From the NCBI GenBank assembly GCA_947652605.1, contig OX393578.1, positions 3,469,982 through 3,533,981 on the forward strand: a stretch of 64,000 nucleotides of DNA, in the 5' to 3' direction. The translations under genes were made by a program, and so were the position numbers. The notes under the pieces were generated by a model. That model was not told the origin of the DNA. It worked only from the letters and a program-made list of their open reading frames with translations, and searched no databases. Numbering within the stretch: position 1 is the first letter of the stretch; each line of letters starts with the position of its first letter. This document shows positions 58,501 through 64,000 of this stretch, piece after piece. Source of the stretch: Elmis aenea. Its lineage: Eukaryota; Arthropoda; Insecta; Coleoptera; Elmidae.

Positions 58501-59784
58501 ACTTTTCTCAAATGCAGTGATTACGAAAGATTTTTTTAACACCTGAGTATCTCTTTTATTTTGTTTTGTTCTCATATTTCAACAAATGCTACGAGACATC
58601 TAGTTCGAAAATTGTAGTTAGTAATTCATCTTTTATACATTATTTAACCTCTAACAAAGCAGACTAAAAACTTTTTGCATACATAGCAGAAGCAAAAAGG
58701 GAAACATGAAATCAACCAACATTAGCAACGTTGTTTATTCCCGGTATTTTATAAGTACATTTTTCCAGACTGGGAGTTTGTTGTCATCTGCAAAGGCCCT
58801 GGTTTTATAAAATCGAAATCTGTGCTTGAAATGAGATCAACACAAGAAAAATAGAAGCCCCAAATATGAGTTACAAACAAAAATTTGTATACATCACACC
58901 GTTTGAAACAGTTCAGGAAGAACACTGTTTCACTATATTTTTTAAAGTACTTGCAGTTTTCAATGAAATAATATAGTGAACAACCCAGAGTACTTTACAG
59001 AAATCATATACGTTAGGTAATTAACGTGTTTCCCAATGTTTTACGATAACAAACCTAATATTTCTCTATGCACAATAAAATATTTTTCATAAAATCGTTG
59101 TTACTTTAAAAGCAAAGACAATTTCGAAATTGTGTTGTGTTTATAATGATGTACGTGAGATTCTAAACGAGACTGGATTTTAAAAGACCAACAATAACAT
59201 TGTTTACGATAGAACTCATGCAAATTCATGAGTTACGACTTTGTTAGTTTAAATACTGGTATACGGTGCACAAAACTAAGGTAACAGCTTCAAAATAAAC
59301 AGAGTGATATATTACTGCTACATATACGATGTTTAATTAATAAAATCCCCAAGGGCGTCGTCGTTCACTTACCGAATTTCAACGTGAAAGTTACTTTATG
59401 AGAGTATTTAACTGTTAAAAACATATACATCAAAGTTATGTTTTTTGCAACGATTCGCCAGTCGAATTACACAGATGTGTTTCCTTCTCTCTGTGTGAGT
59501 CAACATTTTCCTGCAAATTTGCGTGTATCGCGGAACGATACAAAGGGAAACTTTTGTTATACTGTGTTGCTGGAGGCGTTTTCTTTGATAACAAACCATG
59601 GGCTAAGGTTTAAAAAAAAATCAAAAGAAATAGCATTATCATACAAAACACGTTTTGTGTGATGTGCATTCGAAAACAAGACAAATTTAGAGAAAAGCGT
59701 TTAGTTTTTATAGTTATTTAAAGTTTGGAGACCAACATTAAAAGCTTGGTTATTAATATATTGATCAAAACATCGACACTGCGA
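58501..59784. other. unassigned sequence
   Basis: No gene or element was recognised. The overlapping frames on both strands at 59408-59662 have no known motif. Confidence 0.4.
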
Positions 59785-59890
59785 AGGGAAGAATAAAAAT
59801 TGTTAATAAATACAAGTATCCAGGTGCAACCCCAACTTTAGACGGAATGGAAATTCAAGACATTTCAAATAAACGAAGTAAGAGAGAGCA
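59785..59890 (+). mobile_element. tiny LINE fragment
   Basis: The plus strand reads RIKIVNKYKYPGATPTLDGM followed by EIQDISNKRSKRE. This resembles the Y-L-G-x-x-x-T-x-D-G-x-x-x-x-E-I block located between the FADD motif and the thumb of LINE reverse transcriptases. It abuts an oppositely oriented LINE at 59925. Confidence 0.5.
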
Positions 59891-59924
59891 ATAACTTAAC
59901 AAAACAAAATAATAGCTTGTAAAC

Positions 59925-61010
59925 TGCTTCTCTGTGACTGGTTTAATACCCAACTCTCACTTCCATACGCCAGGGTTGGTATGAATATTGTCTTGTAAAT
60001 AGTGATTTTTGTTTTTCTGCTTATTTATCTTTTCCTTTTTACCAATCCATTCATACTATGATATACTTTTGCTGCACTATTTATTCTTTCTTTTATCTCA
60101 TTTTCTATGTTACCTTCTCTCTCTATCCAAATTCACAGATATTTATACTCTTCCACCTGTTCTTTTTTTCCTGGTTCAGTTCTATGTTAAGTTGCTTTTG
60201 TTCTTTTCCTATTATCAGAACCTTTGTTTTGTTCGTGTTAGTCTTTAATTTCCTTTTCTTTAATTCTTTTTCCCACACCAATAAGTTTTCTTGTAGGGCC
60301 TTTTCCGTTGGGGCACAAATCATCATATCATCAGCAAAGGCACATTCTGACAAGAGCACTGGCATTAGCTTATTGAAACCTATATGTACATTTCTAGTTT
60401 TGTTTTCTACATATTTGATGAAGTCATCCATGACTAATATGAAGAGTGTCGGACTCAGTACACCACCCATCGTTTATCTCAAAAATCTTTGATTGCAGAT
60501 TATCTTTTCTCACATAATTGTTGTTGTTAATGTATGGGCTTTGTACACTCTTCAATAGTTTATGGCTAATATTTCTACGTTTTAATCTTTTCTAAATTGT
60601 TTTTTTGTGGCACTGTCGAAAGCCTTCTCCAGTTCCAAAAATTCCAGGTATACTTCTGCGTCTTTTATTCTCTTTTTCCATTAGTTGTTTTACGATGAAC
60701 ATGTGGTCGTGTTCGCTAATTGTTTTTCAGTTATTTCCTTCAGTTTCCTCTCCAGTATGAACTCATACGCTTTGGATATAATGCTTAATAGTGTGATCCC
60801 TCTGTAGTTTGTACAGTTTCGGTTGACTGCTTTCTTAAATATTGGTATTATTATACCAATTCCAGTTTGGTACTTCTCCTTGGGTCCATGCTTTGTTAAA
60901 TAAGTATGTTACTATGTCTATTGCTTCATTTCCTAAATCCTTTACCATTTGTGGTGTGATACAGTCATGTCCAGCTGATTTTCCTTGCTTTAGGTGTTTT
61001 ATTTTGAAAA
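59925..61010 (-). mobile_element. RTE-like LINE fragment with FADD
   Basis: The minus-strand order is KQGKSAGHDCITPQMVKDLG (about 60995), ACT-type linker, then across a frameshift IIIPIFKKAV and CTNYRGITLLSIISKAYE. These are followed by a decayed stretch and the frame 60470-60123 with GGVLSPTLFILVMDDFIK, SECAFADDMMIC (FADD at 60338-60327) and LKTNTNKTKVLIIGKEQ. The segment 59925-60190 is nearly identical to 19425-19640, identifying the subfamily; here the C-terminal tail is lost instead. About four frame interruptions. Confidence 0.88.
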
Positions 61011-61335
61011 GTATTTACCTTTAAAATAATAATTAAAATAACGTATTTATATAAAAAAAAATATTTTTCTATAATTAGCTTCACTCCAGTTCACTGTAAT
61101 TAAATGAAGCCACAAGAAACTAAAAAGGAAAACATCTAAAAACCGAACATTCTAGTTCTTTAATACTCTTATAACGCAACACAAAGACATTCTTTTTGCG
61201 TCTCTTTGTAACTGCTCGTTTCATCTGTCATTTCTATTATCGTGTTCTTATCTAACAATATCGAGTAATCTCTAACAATATCGTAAGATACATCGGTACA
61301 CAAGGTCTATGTCCTGGGCCCCCCCACATTTGAAA
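61011..61335. other. unassigned sequence
   Basis: Short A+T-rich spacer without recognised features, leading into the C-run that opens the 147-bp tandem array. Confidence 0.4.
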
Positions 61336-61339
61336 TGTA

Positions 61340-61910
61340 ACTTTTTTTTTAATGTAGAAGGTTGTGCTAGCCTTGTGCTGGCGTGCTTTGTTAAAATTTT
61401 TGATTGTGCTGGTTTCGTTAGGCTACAAATTCAATTTGAATTTGGGGGGGCTGTGGACATGATAGCCCCCCCACCACGTAATTTAAACATTTTTTTTAGA
61501 CAGATATGTTGTGCTAGCCTTGTGCTGGCGTGCTTTGTTAAAATTTTTGAGTGTGCTGGTTCCGTTAGGTTACAAATTCAATTTTAATTTGGGGGGGCTG
61601 TGGACATGATAGCCCCCCCACCACGTAATTTAAACATTTTTTTTAGACAGATATGTTGTGCTAGTCTTGTGCTGGCGTGCTTTGTTAAAATTTTTGATTG
61701 TGCTGGTTCCATTACACCACAATTTTGTTTTTAAATTGGAGGGGCTGTAGACATGATAGCCCCCCCACCCAGTAATTTAAACATTTTTTTTAGATAGATG
61801 TGTTGTGCTTGCCTTGTGCTGGCGTGTGCTGTTAAAATTTTTGATTGTGCTGTTTCGTTACGCTACGATTTTGGTTTAAAATCTGAGGGGCTCTAGACAT
61901 GATTAGATTT
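61340..61910 (+). repeat. 147-bp tandem repeat, four units, with G/C hairpins
   Basis: GTTGTGCTAG-CTTGTGCTGG starts at about 61361, 61508, 61655 and 61802, exactly 147 bp apart. Each unit also has TTTGTTAAAATTTTTGATTG and, between units, GGGGGGGCT-11 bases-AGCCCCCCC, a 9-bp perfect stem (61444-61452 with 61464-61472). The last unit loses the C7 side. Because 147 is a multiple of three, an open frame runs through two units (61309-61587); this needs no coding explanation. Confidence 0.95.
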
Positions 61911-62519
61911 GCTTTTGTATACATTGAACCATTATTGTTATCTCTGAAAAGGGTGACTTCTAAAAAAATTATTGAATAATCTGTTTCTGTAAATTAAATT
62001 TTTTGGTGGTAACTGTTGAATAAGTTTAAAATGTTATTTATTGACTTTGGATTTTGGAACGCCTAAAATTAAATCGTCTACATATTTCTTTAAAAAAGGG
62101 ATGTTATCAGATATTTTTGGCATTATTGTTTTTAATAAATCATCTTATATTATTTTTGCAATAATAGGGTGGGGGGGGGCATTTGTAAGAAATATTTTAA
62201 AGTGCTATGTTGTAACAATGTTTGTCCTATAATTTTCGTCTAGGTAAAGCAATTTTATGTATTTTAAATGTGTCTATGGCATCTAAAAAAAATTATAACA
62301 GTTTCAATTAAAATTATTAATGACATGAATCAAAATAAAGCTACATATGCCACTCATCAATTAAATAATACTGTAAAGTACAAGCACGTATTTTTTTAAA
62401 TTTTATTATAAGGACTTTTTGCTGATTTTTCATCACAGATGTACAATTTTTAATTTTAACTATTAAACTATTAACTTTCAACTATTAAAGAATGTTACAC
62501 TACTATGTTACAATATACA
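61911..62519. other. unassigned sequence
   Basis: No gene was recognised. It contains a G10 run at about 62170-62179. Confidence 0.4.
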
Positions 62520-64000
62520 CTATACAGGGTGATTGATTGAGACCGGTACTTAAAAATTCGCTCATTTGCTGCAATAATGACATCTCAAAAATAGCGATTT
62601 TTCAGGAGAGGCGTTTTAAACATTTGAATTGTAATAACTTAAATGGCATAAGAACGACACAGTGCTCTATTGTGGCGAGATTTGGGAGCTCAGATATGTC
62701 GTTCTTGCCACAAATAGTACATAAAACAACCTTTCTCCCTGTACCATTATCTCAAAAATCGCGATTTTTGAGTTATGTCATTTATTGCAGCAAATGAACG
62801 ATATGAAGAATGAAAAAGGGTATGGATCTGAAATTTTGGTTATGACCATAATGACATCTGGTCTGTTTATTGAAAATATTTTCAATATGGCGACACTTCC
62901 GGAAACACCAGAAGTTGACGTCTACTTTCTTATTTCAAATACAATGGTCTATTTTTTATTGCGTATATGAATGTAAAACGTTATTTTAGGGGGACTTTTA
63001 TTAGCATTCCCTATACCTAAGTGGTCATTTTTAAAATTTTTGGACTTTTTTGAAAATTCTTAGATTTTCATCGTGATGCTTAATATTATCTAACCCCGCC
63101 ATTTTTAAAGAAAAAACGCTTAAATTTAGACCATGCTTAGAAGAAACCTTGGAGTACGTCCTGGAATTCATGCAATGGATGCATTACTTACACGGTGTCC
63201 AAAACTTAATTTTCTTTTAATACAACTTCAGACCACTAAAACTCGTTTTTTTCAAATACAATGCCCTAACTTTTTTTTTCATTTTCTAATGCACAATTAC
63301 ATTCTGCATCAATCTGTGTTAGCGTTTCCTATACCTATCTGCAACAATTTTCGAGTTATTAAGAATTTTTGGTAAATATAAGAGAAATTGTAAAATTTTT
63401 GTGAAGTAAGCCTTGGAAATGACAACAAATGCCTATATTAATAACTGTAAACCACTTTTATTGCGTTTGTCTGAAGTGTCCATGAAAATGCAAAATCAAG
63501 AGTATTTAAACACGAATACTGCAGATTTCACTCTTCTATATTGCAAAAAAATTGATTCTATTTATTGAAATTTCTGTCTGGTCATTACAGTTAAATGAGG
63601 ATACCTCTCACTGAACACACGGCAAGTTCTTTCAATAATCTTGTGACATTCTTCATGAATATAAAATAAGTTCAAAATATTCGTGTTTAAATACTCTTAA
63701 TTTTCCATTTTTATGGACACTTCAGACAAACGCAATAAAAGTGGTTTACAGTTATTAATATTGACATTTGTTGTCATTTCCAAGGCTTACTACTCAAAAA
63801 TGTTACAATTTCTCTTATATTTACCAAAAATTCTTAATAACTCGAAAATTGTTGCAGATAGGTATAGAAAACGCTAACACAGATTGATGCAGAATGTAAT
63901 TTTGCATTAGAAAATGAAAAAAAAGTTTGGGCATTGTGAAAAAAAAGTTTGGGCATTGTATTTGAAAAAAACGAGTTTTAGTGGTCTGAAGTTGTATTAA
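62520..64000. mobile_element. giant fold-back element, runs off the window
   Basis: The left arm starts TACAGGGTGATTGATTGAG (62523) and continues to about 63530. The loop is about 63530-63665. The right arm, from about 63666 to the last base, is the reverse complement of the left arm: TTGCGTTTGTCTGAAGTGTC at 63461-63480 pairs with 63716-63735, and the last base pairs with about 63217. The right arm has a 22-bp internal duplication (the AAAAGTTTGGGCATTGT block, twice, near 63920-63958). No transposase is recognisable. Partial single arms occur at 8781-9290 and 50160-50890. About 0.7 kb of right arm should lie beyond the window. Confidence 0.9.
62559..62800. mobile_element. about 240-bp palindromic insert inside the fold-back arm
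   Basis: Inverted ends CATTTGCTGCAATAA / TTATTGCAGCAAATG, each followed inward by CTCAAAAATxGCGATTTTT-like sequence, bracket a segment absent from the two other copies of the repeat (8781-9290 and 50160-50890). In those copies the flanking TTAAAAAT and TATGAAGAATG are adjacent. It behaves as a MITE. The exact target duplication is unclear. Confidence 0.75.

Noticed and set aside
58198..58539. 113-codon plus-strand protein
   Set aside because: It is antisense to a mariner transposase remnant and has no motif of its own.
60009..60492. Overlapping Phe/Leu-rich plus-strand frames resembling membrane proteins
   Set aside because: Antisense of the LINE reverse-transcriptase frame 60123-60470. The hydrophobicity comes from complementing Lys/Glu-rich codons.
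61309..61587. 92-codon open frame over the 147-bp repeat
   Set aside because: It exists because the period is a multiple of three. No start context, no splice sites and no known domain; it ends within the third unit.

Overview
This is a strongly A+T-rich animal window that reads as insect genomic DNA, most plausibly a beetle or another holometabolous insect. The lineage is inferred from three things: the mix of transposon families (Jockey-type and RTE-like non-LTR retrotransposons, hAT, pogo, mariner and piggyBac-like elements), the Sidestep-type immunoglobulin exon, and large intron-like spaces. It contains no bacterial-style gene organisation, no rRNA and no tRNA that I could support.

The only convincing host coding sequence is one internal exon, 51109-51554 (+). 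It encodes a complete Ig domain plus the start of the next, in the style of the Sidestep (Side) family of axon-guidance receptors, and it has a clean 3' splice site and 5' splice site. No partner exon was recognised on either side, so most of the window is probably intron of that gene. Everything else identified is repetitive or mobile DNA, or unassigned A+T-rich sequence.

Layout. 1-5 kb: an RTE-like LINE fragment interrupted by a short hAT element (1185-1642), a second hAT (3703-4386) and another LINE fragment. 5.05-7.57 kb: a pogo-type transposon with TA target site, deleted for its catalytic core and interrupted by a piggyBac-type MITE (5926-6323). 8.8-9.3, 50.2-50.9 and 62.5-64.0 kb: three copies of one fold-back repeat family; the last is a giant inverted repeat that runs off the window. 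16.8-18.9 kb: a 2.1-kb hAT with a one-stop transposase remnant and a nested LINE. 19.0-19.6 kb: LINE. 22.2-25.0 kb: a Jockey element nested in the 3' UTR of an older Jockey. 27.2-27.9 kb: a fold-back MITE. 32.0-38.6 kb: a tandem satellite of about 48 units of 139 bp with local higher-order repeats. 39.4-40.1 and 46.6-47.8 kb: LINE fragments. 45.05-46.58 kb: a DNA transposon of uncertain superfamily with an intact 195-codon C-terminal ORF. 48.6-49.7 kb: a diverged tandem repeat. 52.4-53.0, 55.8-56.3 and 59.8-61.0 kb: further LINE fragments. 58.1-58.5 kb: a mariner remnant. 61.3-61.9 kb: a 147-bp tandem array carrying G7/C7 hairpins.

Several insertions are resolved to the base by target-site duplications: three hAT elements with perfect 8-bp duplications, pogo with TA, piggyBac-type with TTAA, and Jockey with 7 bp. 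A paralogous empty site for one hAT insertion is present elsewhere in the same window. No identified element looks autonomous. The most intact coding capacity is the Jockey reverse transcriptase (one frameshift, endonuclease missing) and the ORF of the 45-kb element.
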